Shown: positions 1 through 9,290, counted from the first letter of the stretch. The stretch: DNA of 33,642 bases from Faecalicatena sp. (GCA_009774255.1 VSNK01000025.1:1-33642), one strand, 5' to 3'. The notes: a model not told the origin generated them from the letters alone. Made by a program: numbers and translations.

Positions 1-27
1 GTCAAACAGAATCCGCTGTTGGTTGTA

Positions 28-85
28 ATTTTAATACAGTTTTTTCTCTCATTATTGTAAAATTCGTTTTATTATTATAAAATAC
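28..85 (-). promoter_or_regulatory. Regulon operator/promoter site 1, facing left out of the window
   Basis: Read on the minus strand, two half-sites TTTTATAATA and TTTTACAATA lie exactly 20 bp apart (plus-strand cores 73-79 and 53-59). A TAAAAT -10 hexamer (28-33) follows after exactly 19 bp. There is no -35 hexamer. The geometry is the same at five other sites in the window. The minus-strand target would start left of position 1. That this is an AraC-type activator site is inference. Confidence 0.75.
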
Positions 86-89
86 TATC

Positions 90-118
90 TTGTTTTTTAC
101 GATTATCATCCGTATACT
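90..118 (+). promoter_or_regulatory. Promoter of the first AraC regulator
   Basis: TTGTTT (90-95), a 17-bp spacer and TATACT (113-118) face the AraC gene, whose ATG is at 159. The promoter lies back to back with operator site 1, so the regulator could control its own expression as well as the unseen divergent gene. The third AraC gene has the same arrangement. Confidence 0.65.
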
Positions 119-158
119 GTAAGCAGAACATTTCGCATGCCCACTGGAGGACAAACAG

Positions 159-1349
159 ATGGATTATATTTCTATGTGCAAAAATTTCTTTGCAGCTACT
201 AATATTCCTGTTAGCCTGTTAAAAGACGGCCGCTCCGTATATTCAGCTTTAGGAGAAATGTTATCCATAAATACAGTATCTCACTGGACGATATATCCGC
301 CCCGCCGCAATCCAAGCTTTCAGGCGTTTTCGCCGGACATTGAATACGGAATGGTGGAGATTGAGGGGACAGACTATGTCCTGGTCCTCGGCCCTATATT
401 TAGCGTCCCGGTAACACAGCAGATCGTCCGACAGTTTATGCGTGAGATCGTGATCCCGCTGGATTACCGTGAACAGCTTACAAATTGTCTATGTTCGATT
501 CCAAGGATCAGCCATCATCAATTCGCCGGATATCTTGCGTTTTTCCATCAATGCCTGAATCATAAAGAGGCTGATCTGCAGGATTTTTACACTGAGGATG
601 AGATTTATGCCAGAAGCCGGAACGAACGTCAGTTAAATGTGATGATGGAGAATTTAGAAAATGAAAATTTACATAACTCTTATCACTTCGAACTGGAAAT
701 GTATCACCTGATAAAGGAAGGGGATGTTGCCGGCCTGAAAAAGTTCTTAACTGACAGCAAAATTATATTAAAAGAAGGAAAAATGGCTCATACACCGCTG
801 CGTCACACCAAAAATATTTTTATTGGTGTAGCCACAAAGGCAGGGATGTTAGGCGCAATTCCTGGAGGAATGGATGTAGAAAAAGTTTACCAGCTCATTG
901 ATTTCTATGTTCAGGAGTGCGAACAGCTCCAGACAATCGAGGAGATTACCCGTCTCCAATATATGATGGTCATAGATTTCTGCCAGAGAGTCGGTGAGAC
1001 GCACATGCCTTCCGGTATCTCTTCCGAGGTATACCAATGTATGAATTTTATACGGACGCATACCAACGATTCCATCACAGTAGATGATGTGGCAAAACAT
1101 GTGCATCGGAGCAGTTCTTATATGATGAAACGGTTTAAAGAAGAGCTTGGCATCCACATCGGTGCTTTTATTACACGGTGCAAACTGGAGGAAGCTAAAA
1201 GCCTGCTGGCTTACAGTAAAAAAAGCCTGGCTGAAATCAGTAGCTATCTCTGTTTTTCCAGCCAGTCTTATTTTCAAAATGTATTTAAAAGGCAATATGG
1301 CATCACACCTATGCAGTATCGGAAAAAAGTACAAAAGACAGAATTCTGA
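159..1349 (+). CDS. AraC-family transcriptional regulator (paralog 1)
   Basis: 396-residue regulator. The last ~110 residues are a standard double helix-turn-helix AraC domain, including SYLCFSSQSYFQNVFK and a GITPMQYR end. The ~280-residue N-terminal part is not a cupin I recognise; its marker LGPIFSVP recurs in the two paralogs at 9364 and 19908, which are homologous along most of their length. The start is supported by GGAGG 8 nt before the ATG. The gene diverges from an unseen minus-strand gene, with an operator between them. It is probably an activator of a glycoside-utilisation gene; the inducer is unknown. Downstream it converges on a broken winged-helix gene across a 15-bp hairpin. 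AraC assignment is secure; the target is inferred. Confidence 0.93.
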   Translation: MDYISMCKNFFAATNIPVSLLKDGRSVYSALGEMLSINTVSHWTIYPPRRNPSFQAFSPDIEYGMVEIEGTDYVLVLGPIFSVPVTQQIVRQFMREIVIPLDYREQLTNCLCSIPRISHHQFAGYLAFFHQCLNHKEADLQDFYTEDEIYARSRNERQLNVMMENLENENLHNSYHFELEMYHLIKEGDVAGLKKFLTDSKIILKEGKMAHTPLRHTKNIFIGVATKAGMLGAIPGGMDVEKVYQLIDFYVQECEQLQTIEEITRLQYMMVIDFCQRVGETHMPSGISSEVYQCMNFIRTHTNDSITVDDVAKHVHRSSSYMMKRFKEELGIHIGAFITRCKLEEAKSLLAYSKKSLAEISSYLCFSSQSYFQNVFKRQYGITPMQYRKKVQKTEF

Positions 1350-1360
1350 TATTTCTCATC

Positions 1361-1400
1361 AACAATGACCGGCAGAATCCATAAACTGCCGGTCATTGTT
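1361..1400. terminator. Bidirectional hairpin between convergent genes
   Basis: A perfect 15-bp inverted repeat (1361-1375 and 1386-1400) with a 10-nt loop sits between the AraC stop and the end of the convergent winged-helix remnant, whose TGA (1393-1395) is inside the right arm. The U-tracts are weak on both sides, so the assignment rests on position and stem strength. Confidence 0.6.
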
Positions 1401-1809
1401 CTTTGAAGCGGTATCCCACTCCCCTGATATTTTCTATGTAATCGCATGGTTTTCCATCTGCTTCTAATTTTTTCCTAATGTGGCGGATGTGGGACATGAT
1501 CGTACTTTTTTCATGGGCATACTCTTCGCCCCACACCGCCTCATAGATTTGCTAATATGTAAATACACGGCCTGGCTGCTCTGCTAAATAAAGAAGAATA
1601 CGGAATTCCAAATCTGTAAGTTTGATAACCTTTTCATTTTTTCTTATTTCCCTACGATATAAATCTATTTCGAGATTCGGAAAAGAGAGTGTCATTCCCT
1701 GCTCAGAACTGATATCTGTATGAACTGCTTTTGATTGCAAGTAATTCTGAATATCTGTAAGAACATGCTCTTCATTCTCTGACACTGTAAGTACCAGCAA
1801 TTTACTCAT
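1393..1809 (-). pseudogene. Small winged-helix (OmpR/PhoB-type) regulator interrupted by an amber stop
   Basis: Starts at ATG 1809 with AAGGAG upstream and reads 85 residues to a TAG (1552-1554). The same frame then continues for 52 codons to TGA 1393-1395. Together these give a ~138-residue protein with a short N-terminal part and a complete winged-helix domain: the TDLEFRILLYLAEQPGRVFTY block before the stop, then QIYEAVWGEEY, a recognition-helix region MSHIRHIRKKLE and the wing IRGVGYRF after it. The stop removes the recognition helix and wing, so the product cannot bind DNA normally. One base change (TAG from CAG, AAG or GAG) explains it, so a recent loss or a sequencing error are both possible. 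There is no intact receiver domain; similar short winged-helix proteins occur in clostridia. Confidence 0.8.
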
Positions 1810-1870
1810 ACTTTCTCCTTATATCAATCCCAACTCCTTGCTTTTATCGTTCACCGTGTGCGAAGCAACG

Positions 1871-1932
1871 AGTCAAGTGGACATGCTTACATGTACATTT
1901 GACTTATCAGGAGGGGATCTATTTTCCCCTCC
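1871..1932. repeat. Two adjacent intergenic hairpins
   Basis: Hairpin 1 pairs 1871-1885 with 1890-1904 around a 4-nt loop, with two non-Watson-Crick positions. Hairpin 2 pairs GGAGGGGA (1910-1917) with TCCCCTCC (1925-1932). They lie just downstream of the minus-strand epimerase remnant and could end its transcript, though no clear U-tract follows on that strand. Confidence 0.4.
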
Positions 1933-1941
1933 CGTTCTCTT

Positions 1942-2892
1942 CTATAACTGCAATTTTTCCCTTAAATCTTTTTCCACATCATACGCACTGAACTCCATCG
2001 GGATCACATAGTCATCTCCATCCCCGTGAAGCGGCTTCCACACTTGCGCATAGAAGGGATTTTTCTTTGCGATATCTCCATAATGCCATTCATGTGCCAG
2101 GCACTCCGGACACCAGTGGCCGCCCTGAAGAACCGAATTGACTGACATCTCAAATATATGCCCGTCTGCGCATCTCCACTTGACAGACGTATAAATATCT
2201 GCCGGCATTTCTTCTGCCAGACACTCTCCTCCGCGGAATCTGGCCGCTTCTCTTAAATCCTCAAGTTCCAGATTCTCTATGCCCTTCTCCTCATCATAGC
2301 CGTGATCCAGATACGTCACTTCCTCACTGGGATGGAATAATTCTACGTCGTCCCAGCTCTTGATCGCTTCCCTGTTTTCCTTTGAGCCAAAGAAAGCCTT
2401 GATCCAGTTCTCGTCATCATGTTCCAGGGCATAATAGAGCCCGCCTTTTTTCATTCCGATTTCCTTATTATGGGCTTTCATCTGTTCTGCCGTCGGGAAC
2501 ATGGATGCGATCATCGGGTTTTTCATCATTCTCTGCATTTCCTCTTTCACGCCGCCCCAGTATACATCACCGGGAATACAGCGGAAATGGAGGATATCGT
2601 CCAGTTTGCCGCTGTCTGAAAAATAGTGTCCGTGGAAATTATAAAGCGGCATTGCGTCTGCGTCAAACAGATCTTTTTCCCCAGTGGATCGGGTATGTCC
2701 TTGCGCCGGTTTCCGCCACGGTTCCCACATATACAAAATGGACTTTATCCGGGTCCGGCTGTTCTTTGATCGCCTTAATCATGCTTAACGTAGAGCCTAT
2801 ATTGGTATATAAGGTCTGCTCCGGATATTTGTCCGCGGCCGGGGATACCATAGCGCCGATGTGGAGTACATAGTCTGCCCCGTCCACCGCCC
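1942..2892 (-). pseudogene. NAD-dependent epimerase/dehydratase-like gene with internal deletion, 5'-truncated
   Basis: Two pieces of one family are joined out of frame. The upstream piece (about 2690-2892) reads VDGADYVLHIGAMVSP and VHFVYVGTVAETG, typical of the early Rossmann part of extended SDR/epimerase proteins. The downstream piece (1942 to about 2690) reads YNFHGHYFSDSGKLDDILHFR and a C-terminal zinc-ribbon-like part with CADGH and WCPEC motifs. The middle of the protein is missing, and the first codons are lost where the piece abuts flavoenzyme sequence near 2892. The C-terminal piece could be read alone (264 codons from ATG 2736), but its first ~18 codons are not family sequence. 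I treat the whole as a relic. Family assignment is from recall of related proteins and is moderately sure. Confidence 0.7.
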
Positions 2893-3789
2893 TCCAGCAT
2901 TTCCAGGACCGTAACCTTGCATCCTTTCTCCGCCAGGTACTCTGCGGTTTCCATGCCGACCATTCCGCCGCCGATCACAACCACCCTGCCGTCCACCTGT
3001 ACAACTCCATTCAGCACATCATGGGAGTTTGCCACACAGGGAAGATCATGACCCGGAATCTGGGGGATCAGCGGAACCGCGCCGATTGCGTTGAATACCG
3101 TATGGGGTTTGATTTCTGCGATCAGCTCTTTCGTAACCGGAGTATTCAGCCGGATCTCCGCGCCAAGACGCTCTGCTTTTTTGCCCATCGCCTGAACTCG
3201 CCTTCATTTCTCCTTTCCTGGGAGCCTCACCTGCCGTAAGGAACTGGCCTCCCACTTGATCCGAAGCCTCACAGACAATGGCTTTATGCCCGCGCTGCTG
3301 CAATACGATCGCGGCTTCCAGACCGGCAATCCCGCCTCCGGCGATCAGGACGGTTTCTGCTTTTTCCGCCTGATTGATCTCGCACTCCGCTTCCCTTCCT
3401 ACGGCAGGATTCCGAAGGCAGGTGATCTGCGGGCAGTCCACATCCGCAAAGCAGTCCAGACATCCCTGGTCGCATCCGACACAATAGTCGATCTCTTCCA
3501 CCAAACCTGCTTTTGCCTTGTTGCAGAATTCCGGGTCTGCAAGCTGTGCCCGGCCCATGACAACCATATCCACTTTGTCTTCTTCCAGGATCTGTTCCGC
3601 AAGCTCCGCCGTATTGATGCGTCCTACGCCAATTGTCAGCATTCCGGTTTCCTTCCGGATACGGGATGCATTTTCTATATTAAATCCCTTTGGAAGATCA
3701 ATTGGCGGCACTTCATACTTATTCGCCGGTGAAATCACATTTCCTCTGGATACGTCCAGGACATCTACGCCTTCTTTTCCCGCAAGCTT
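2893..3789 (-). pseudogene. Old-yellow-enzyme/FAD-NAD oxidoreductase fragment, frameshifted and truncated at both ends
   Basis: The frame is open from directly behind the GH3 stop codon and reads VDVLDVSRGNVISPANKYEVPP and RINTAELAEQIL (end of an OYE-type barrel). Next come a CVGCDQGCLDC plus CLRNP iron-sulfur ligand motif, and an FAD-binding AGGGIAGLEAA. Near 3190 the frame shifts. The next frame continues with MGKKAERLGAEIRLNTPVTKEL, a second dinucleotide fold VVVIGGGMVGMETAEYL and KVTVLEM. It then runs out at about 2893 into epimerase sequence. This is the middle of a FadH/2-enoate reductase-like protein (normally ~650 residues). The ~280 N-terminal residues are gone, apparently by a deletion that joined the GH3 3' end to the enzyme interior. 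Non-functional. Confidence 0.8.
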
Positions 3790-6082
3790 ACAGATTCAAA
3801 GCCATGAGCAATTGATTCAGCGCATCCTTCGTCACGCCCGGCACAAAGCTGATCAACTGGCGGAGCGGCATTCCTTCCATCATGGCCGCCATCATCTCGC
3901 TGTTGATCGCCCCTCCGTCTCCCTGCGCCTGCTCTCCCATTTCCTGGGCTTCTTCCGCCCCTGCCATGGATGCCATTGCCTGTTCCAGAACCGCCTTCCC
4001 CTTTGGATCTGCCAGAATCTCCCCCATGGTAGAATTGAAGTCAAATACTTTCGGGATATGTACTTCCGATTCCACCGCTACGGAATGCGAAAGCACGATA
4101 TCCTGCGCGTTCCGTCCGATCTGGATCTCATATTCCCCGCTTCCTACATGCCAGTCATGAATCTGTGTACTCCAGTAAGCAAAGGCTCTCCTATCTAACG
4201 TAAATTGGACTTTCTTCGTCTCACCCGGAGCCAGATTGATTTTTTCAAAGGCTTTCAGTTCCCTTACCGGACGGATGATGGTTCCTCCCTTCGGCGCCAC
4301 ATAGAGCTGCGCCACTTCTTTTCCGGCAATCTCTCCGGTATTTGTCACATCTACGGTTACGGTCAGCGTCTCACTTTCTGTCATCTTTTCTTTCCCGACA
4401 GAAAGATTGCTGTACGCAAAGGTCGTATAGGAGAGCCCATGTCCGAACGGGAACAGCACTTCCATGTCCTTTGACGCATAATAGCGGTATCCCACAAATA
4501 CGCCCTCCGAATAGACAGACTTGTCATGTTCTCCCCCGTAATTCAGATAGCACGGGGTATCCTGCAGACGGAGCGGAAACGTCTCGGCAAGATGACCGCT
4601 GGGATTAGCATTTCCATAGAGGACATTGACCACGGCGCCGCCTACTGCCTGCCCGCCAAGGTATGCTTCCAGCACGGCTTTCACCTTTCCGATCCATGGC
4701 ATTTCCACGGGCGATCCATTGTGGAGAACAACAACCGTATTGGACTGTATTTCCGCCACTGCCTCGATCAGCCGGTTCTGACAGTCCGGCATGCGCATGT
4801 GTTTTCTGTCGTAACCCTCCGACTCAAAATTGTCTGGAAGCCCTGCAAAGATCACTGCGATTTCCGCATTTTTTGCTGCCTCCACAGCTTCCTCCAAGAG
4901 AGCCTCATTAGTCAGATCCTCTGCGTCGTCATACCCCTGCGCAAAAACAATGTTTTCTTCCTTCACATTTTCACAGAATTTGACCGCGTCCATTGCCGAT
5001 TCCACTTTAAAGCTGTTGATATGGGAGCTTCCTCCGCCCTGATACCGCGGGGCTTTTGCATATTTCCCAATAAACGCCGCCTTTTTGTCCGGTGACAGCG
5101 GGAGGAGATCCCCTTCATTTTTCAGAAGAACAATACACTCTTCCTCGACCTGGCGTGCAATCCCATGATCTCTTTCAAGTTGGAATACTGCTTTTTGATC
5201 ACGGTTCTCCTCATAACGGAAAATAATGTTCAGAAATTCTTCTAAGCGCTGATCCAAAACAGCTTCATCCAGTTCACCGTTCTGCACTGCCTTTACGATT
5301 TCGGCGTCTGTAGTTCCTCCGCACGACGGCATTTCCAGATTGCATCCCGCTTTCAATGCCTCCACACGTTCATTCATGGCTCCCCAGTCTGTCATCACAT
5401 AGCCGTCAAATCCCCATTCCTTTCGCAGGACATCCGTCAGCATTTCTTTGTTTTCACACAGATACGTGCCATTCAGCTTATTGTAAGAATTCATGATCGT
5501 CCATGGTTTTTCCTTTTTGACCATGCCCTCAAAGGAGGCGAGGTAGATTTCCCGCATGGTCCGCTCATCCATCTCCGAGGAACTGGTCATACGGTGGTAC
5601 TCCTGATTATTCGCCATAAAATGCTTTGGGCTGGTCCCCACATGTTTGCTCTGAACGCCATGTACAAGGGCTCCTGCTATCTCCGTTGAGACAAGCGGAT
5701 CCTCGGAATAATATTCAAAGTTACGCCCACAAAGCGGAGAACGCTTAATATTCATCGCCGGTCCAAGAATAGTACTGATGTTTTCTGCCTGGCATTCTTC
5801 CCCCAATGTTTCCCCCAGCTTTCTGACCAGATCCCTGTCAAAGCTGGAAGCCGTTGCGCATCCCGCCGGGAAGCAGACGGCCTGGATGCTGTCGTTGATG
5901 CCAAGATGGTCCGCCGCCTGATCCTGCTTCCTGAGTCCGTGAGGTCCGTCCGACACCATTTCTGACGGAATCCCCAGACGTTCGATTCCCTTTGTATGCC
6001 AAAAATCAAGTCCTGAACATAAGCCGGCCTTTTCTTCCAGTGTCATCTGAGAAATTATGTTTTTAATCTTTGCCTGTTCCAT
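3788..6082 (-). CDS. Glycoside hydrolase family 3 beta-glucosidase-like enzyme
   Basis: 764 residues with no signal peptide, so cytoplasmic. The GH3 N-terminal barrel carries GRNFEYYSEDP (~119-129), SPKHFMANNQE (~151-161) and VMTDWGA with the nucleophile Asp at ~232. An alpha/beta sandwich follows, then a fibronectin-III-like domain starting around FGHGLSYTTF. The last ~85 residues form an extra Met/Ala-rich helical tail starting at FNSTMGEILADPKG, which resembles the tail of the GH78 enzyme at 17000-19750. GGAGG lies 10 nt before the ATG, and only 32 bp separate it from the upstream rhamnosidase, so the two form an operon under the operator at 8963-9020. It probably removes beta-glucose (or xylose) after rhamnose is cut off. 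Family is sure; sugar specificity is inferred. Confidence 0.93.
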   Translation of the reverse strand: MEQAKIKNIISQMTLEEKAGLCSGLDFWHTKGIERLGIPSEMVSDGPHGLRKQDQAADHLGINDSIQAVCFPAGCATASSFDRDLVRKLGETLGEECQAENISTILGPAMNIKRSPLCGRNFEYYSEDPLVSTEIAGALVHGVQSKHVGTSPKHFMANNQEYHRMTSSSEMDERTMREIYLASFEGMVKKEKPWTIMNSYNKLNGTYLCENKEMLTDVLRKEWGFDGYVMTDWGAMNERVEALKAGCNLEMPSCGGTTDAEIVKAVQNGELDEAVLDQRLEEFLNIIFRYEENRDQKAVFQLERDHGIARQVEEECIVLLKNEGDLLPLSPDKKAAFIGKYAKAPRYQGGGSSHINSFKVESAMDAVKFCENVKEENIVFAQGYDDAEDLTNEALLEEAVEAAKNAEIAVIFAGLPDNFESEGYDRKHMRMPDCQNRLIEAVAEIQSNTVVVLHNGSPVEMPWIGKVKAVLEAYLGGQAVGGAVVNVLYGNANPSGHLAETFPLRLQDTPCYLNYGGEHDKSVYSEGVFVGYRYYASKDMEVLFPFGHGLSYTTFAYSNLSVGKEKMTESETLTVTVDVTNTGEIAGKEVAQLYVAPKGGTIIRPVRELKAFEKINLAPGETKKVQFTLDRRAFAYWSTQIHDWHVGSGEYEIQIGRNAQDIVLSHSVAVESEVHIPKVFDFNSTMGEILADPKGKAVLEQAMASMAGAEEAQEMGEQAQGDGGAINSEMMAAMMEGMPLRQLISFVPGVTKDALNQLLMALNL

Positions 6083-6114
6083 TGATTCATTTCCTCCTGA
6101 TATTCATAAAAATC

Positions 6115-8904
6115 CTAACCTTCTACAGTAAAGCGTCCATTTCCAATCGCCTGTTCGCTTCCGTCCGGCAGTACCAGAACAGCCTCCGTGTTTGCCGGGA
6201 TTTTCCCGGAAATGCAGATCTTCCCGGTTTTTCCTTCCGCTTCCTCCGCGCGTTTCTTCTCCCATCTGACCCGGATCGGCCCGTGCGGACTTCTGTGTTC
6301 CCCTTCCGCCCACTCAAGGCCGCAGCCATACAGCGGCGCGATCCGGATCTTGTCATAGGCATTGCCCGCATTTTGGATCCCGACAATGCGGCGGTACATA
6401 AAATCCCCGACACAGCCAAATGCATAATGGTTGAAAGAGCATTTATCCACTGTTCCGTCTTCCCTGATCGCATCCCAGTTTTCCCACATTGTTGTCGCGC
6501 CGTGTTCAATTTCATACAGCCAGGAAGGGCACTTCGTCTGCCACAGGATTTTCCATGCCGTTTCTTCATACCCATAATCACACAGGACATCCAGCAGATA
6601 GGGCACAGACATAAATCCCGTATCGAGACAATCATCGTTCTGCCGGATCAGTTCATTCAGTTTTTCGGCCAGCACCGGCTCCATCTCTTCTGGAACCATG
6701 CGGCACTTTAACGCAAGAATATAATTCCCCTGCATCTCCTGGCGGATTTTTCCGCCCTCTTCCACATATTCTTCATAGAAGGCCTCCCGCACCCTCCCTG
6801 CATATGCGCGGGCGGCTTCTGCTTTCTCCTGATATCCCAGCAGCTCCGATACCTCAGCAAACATATCCGCATCCGCGGCCAGAAGAGCGGTATCTACATA
6901 GTTCATTGTCAGGAATGAGGATGCCGGCCCGTCGGAAAACCCTTCCGCGTTTTTCACGCTGGGCACCAGCCAGTCCCCAAAGTGGAACCCGGTATTGATC
7001 AGATAATGCTGGTTATCCTGCTGCCTTTCAGACATAGACGCAAACTGTTCCTCTGTGACCGCGCCCATCGGACCCGCTGTGGGCAGCTCATACGCGCTCT
7101 TCTTCATGGCTTCCATCCAGCGTTCCATGGCCGGGTAATTTTCCTCCAGGACACGGAGATCCCCCTTGAGGTGATACAACTGCAGCGGAAGCGTCAGGAT
7201 GACGTCCCCCCAGCCTAATGACCCCGCCTCGTTCTGCTGGATATAATTTTTAATAAGCGGCACGGTATTGAGCACATGGCCGTTCTCTGTCTGCTCCAGG
7301 CGGATGCTTTTCAGCCAGTCCTCATAAAACGCCGTCATATCCTGATTGTAAAGCGCGGTCGCCCCGTATACCACCACGTCCCCGGTCCAGCCTGCCTTTT
7401 CCCTGGTCGGGCAGTCTGTCGGGATCGTGATATTATTGGAACGCTGGCTCCAGTAAATATTGTGCTGCAATTGGTTCAGCCGTTCATCCGAGCAGGCAAA
7501 ACTCCCTGTGACCGGATTTTCCGTGCTCACTGCAAGCGCCGTAAACTGTTCCTTCGTCCAGTTCTGCCCTCCCCTTACACGCACGTAACGGAATCCATGG
7601 TAGGTAAACCGGGGCGAAAACACTTCCCGCCCGGTTCCGGCGCAAATATAGCAGTCCTTCTGCGCCCTTGTTTCATCCCCCTCAAATGCATAGGTAAAAT
7701 TGCCGTTCTGGTCCAGAGTCTCCCCATGCTCAAACGTGATCTCCTCGCCTGTCTGTCCGTGGATCTCAGCCCGGATCACGCCTGCCATATTCTGTCCGAA
7801 ATCCACCAGCGTATCCCCGTTCGGGGCGGTCCATACCCGCTGCGCCGGGATCTCAGCAAATACCTTTGCCAGCGGGGAGCATTGCGCATCCATGTCAGGG
7901 CCGGGTTTCTGTTTCCGGCGGACTTCCTTCCACGCATGCGCGTCATAGGTACACAGAGAAGGGTCCCCGTCGTCCATCCTGGCGTCCACGGTCTGCCCGA
8001 GAAACAGATCCGCCGTGCGGACAGGCCCGTCAAAGGAATAACTCCATCGTTCATCGGAGCACAGGACGTCTTTCGTGCCGTCTTCATATTCCATCTCAAG
8101 CTGCAGCAGAAGCCCCGGCACTTCACCGTACTCACAGCCCCTTCCAAGGGCAATCTTCCCCTTGTACCAGCCGTCTGCAATCGTAACTGCAATGGCATTT
8201 TCCCCCTGCTGCAAAAGCGCTTCCGCCGGAAATACCTGATATTTGAGCCGCTTGTCATAGGTCGTAAATCCCGGATTCAAGAGAGAATCTGTCACTGGTT
8301 TTCCGTTTATTTTTGCCTCATATATGCCGTGCGACGTAATGAAGAGACGCGCTCGCCTGACCTCTTTTTCCACCTGGAATACCCTGCGCATCCGCACCGG
8401 CGGGTCGTAGGGTTCCAGCGGCTGCGCCCGCAGGTTCGCCTCATCGGAAATGATCTCTGGATTTTCCCCGCGCATCATTGCGCCGACCACTTCTATCCAT
8501 GTCTTGTTTGCTTCTTCCAGCGGGTTCTTTTCCAACTGGGGCAAGGGAACCGGCTCGATCCACCCTGCTTTCCAGTCTTCCCCGCTCAGAAATGCTGTCT
8601 CAAAAGATTCCTGCCCGCTTTTTACTTCTCTTCCGTCCTGATCCCACGCCGTGATCTGATAGAGATATCTGCATCCGGATTCCAGCGGCTGTCCCGCATA
8701 TTCGATGTCCGTTGAAACCCTGCCCTCTGTCTTTGCGCTGTCCCAGACAATGGCGCCGTCCTCCTTCCGTACAAGGATCTGGTACGCACTCTGGAAAACA
8801 TTGTTTTCATCCGCGTCCCATTCCCATGAAAATCTCGGTTTCTGTACGGTAACTGCCAGAGGCCTGTCCCTGTGCTCACATTGAATATTTTTGATCTGAT
8901 ACAT
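6115..8904 (-). CDS. GH78 alpha-L-rhamnosidase (first copy)
   Basis: 929 residues, cytoplasmic (no signal peptide). The layout is that of family 78: N-terminal beta domains with DFGQNMAGV (~368-376), then the (alpha/alpha)6 barrel with the catalytic-site motif DCPTREKAGWTGD, giving D497, E502 and D509, and a C-terminal beta domain. It hydrolyses terminal alpha-L-rhamnose from oligosaccharides or plant glycosides by inversion. The start is supported by AAGGAG 8 nt before the ATG. It is the first gene of an operon with GH3, a pairing suited to taking apart Rha-Glc units such as rutinosides, though the substrate is inference. Transcription should start from the operator-type promoter about 60 bp upstream. 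Unlike the second GH78, it lacks the extra helical tail. Confidence 0.94.
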   Translation of the reverse strand: MYQIKNIQCEHRDRPLAVTVQKPRFSWEWDADENNVFQSAYQILVRKEDGAIVWDSAKTEGRVSTDIEYAGQPLESGCRYLYQITAWDQDGREVKSGQESFETAFLSGEDWKAGWIEPVPLPQLEKNPLEEANKTWIEVVGAMMRGENPEIISDEANLRAQPLEPYDPPVRMRRVFQVEKEVRRARLFITSHGIYEAKINGKPVTDSLLNPGFTTYDKRLKYQVFPAEALLQQGENAIAVTIADGWYKGKIALGRGCEYGEVPGLLLQLEMEYEDGTKDVLCSDERWSYSFDGPVRTADLFLGQTVDARMDDGDPSLCTYDAHAWKEVRRKQKPGPDMDAQCSPLAKVFAEIPAQRVWTAPNGDTLVDFGQNMAGVIRAEIHGQTGEEITFEHGETLDQNGNFTYAFEGDETRAQKDCYICAGTGREVFSPRFTYHGFRYVRVRGGQNWTKEQFTALAVSTENPVTGSFACSDERLNQLQHNIYWSQRSNNITIPTDCPTREKAGWTGDVVVYGATALYNQDMTAFYEDWLKSIRLEQTENGHVLNTVPLIKNYIQQNEAGSLGWGDVILTLPLQLYHLKGDLRVLEENYPAMERWMEAMKKSAYELPTAGPMGAVTEEQFASMSERQQDNQHYLINTGFHFGDWLVPSVKNAEGFSDGPASSFLTMNYVDTALLAADADMFAEVSELLGYQEKAEAARAYAGRVREAFYEEYVEEGGKIRQEMQGNYILALKCRMVPEEMEPVLAEKLNELIRQNDDCLDTGFMSVPYLLDVLCDYGYEETAWKILWQTKCPSWLYEIEHGATTMWENWDAIREDGTVDKCSFNHYAFGCVGDFMYRRIVGIQNAGNAYDKIRIAPLYGCGLEWAEGEHRSPHGPIRVRWEKKRAEEAEGKTGKICISGKIPANTEAVLVLPDGSEQAIGNGRFTVEG

Positions 8905-8962
8905 CTGTTTTTCTCCTTCCTATGTATTATTTTATTACCTCCTGTGAAATACGTATGTGTAT

Positions 8963-9020
8963 ATTTTACTTTTCAAAGAGGAATCTGTATTGTAATTATA
9001 AACGAAATATTATAAAATTG
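8963..9020 (-). promoter_or_regulatory. Regulon operator/promoter site 2, for the GH78-GH3 operon
   Basis: In gene orientation, half-sites TTTTATAATA (plus-strand core 9008-9014) and ATTACAATA (core 8988-8994) are 20 bp apart. They are followed after exactly 19 bp by a TAAAAT -10 (8963-8968). No -35 is present. The 5' leader to the rhamnosidase ATG is about 50 nt. Confidence 0.78.
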
Positions 9021-9025
9021 TTTTA

Positions 9026-9163
9026 AGATCACTGCTGACCTACACGGACAATTCCCTCAGTAAGATCAGCAGTTATCTCTGCTTTTCCAGCCAGGCCTAT
9101 TTTCAGAATGTATTTAAGAAGAAATTTGGAGTCACGCCGAACGGATACCGAAGATCGGCCTGA
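9026..9163 (+). pseudogene. 3' fragment of an AraC regulator gene
   Basis: 45 codons plus a stop read RSLLTYTDNSLSKISSYLCF, then YFQNVFKKKFGVTPNGYR. This is nearly identical to the C-terminus of the AraC gene ending at 10398, with changes such as S to A and E to G. It begins two bases beyond the operator half-site of site 2. It is probably all that remains of a regulator that once diverged from the GH78-GH3 operon, as the third AraC gene still does at 19908. Confidence 0.8.
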
Positions 9164-9164
9164 A

Positions 9165-9290
9165 GCTGCCGACGCCCACCCGGAAAGTCTTCGGATGCCT
9201 TAAATATGCCGCACAGATCAGGAAGCTGACAAACTGCCCAAGGATGGTGGCCCATGCCGCACCCTTAATCCCCAATGTTTCCAAAACTCT
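9165..9290 (-). pseudogene. MATE-family transporter remnant
   Basis: The minus strand reads RVLETLGIKGAAWATILGQF and VSFLICAAYLRHPKTFRV, a typical inner segment of MATE efflux proteins. It is cut off at about 9165 where AraC sequence begins. Upstream of about 9290 the homology fades. It is too short to be functional. Confidence 0.6.

Noticed and set aside
849..1334. Long minus-strand frames opposite AraC C-termini (849-1334, 9748-10107, 20697-21104)
   Set aside because: They recur only because the three AraC genes are homologous. No start signals, and the plus-strand reading has clear domain motifs.
1942..2736. Reading the 264-codon epimerase C-terminal piece as an intact small gene
   Set aside because: Its first codons come from another frame of the same ancestral gene, there is no ribosome binding site, and the cofactor-binding half is missing.
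7276..8715. 479-codon plus-strand frame opposite the first rhamnosidase
   Set aside because: Shadow of a high-information GH78 gene; composition rich in Arg, Pro and Cys, no start signal and no domain.
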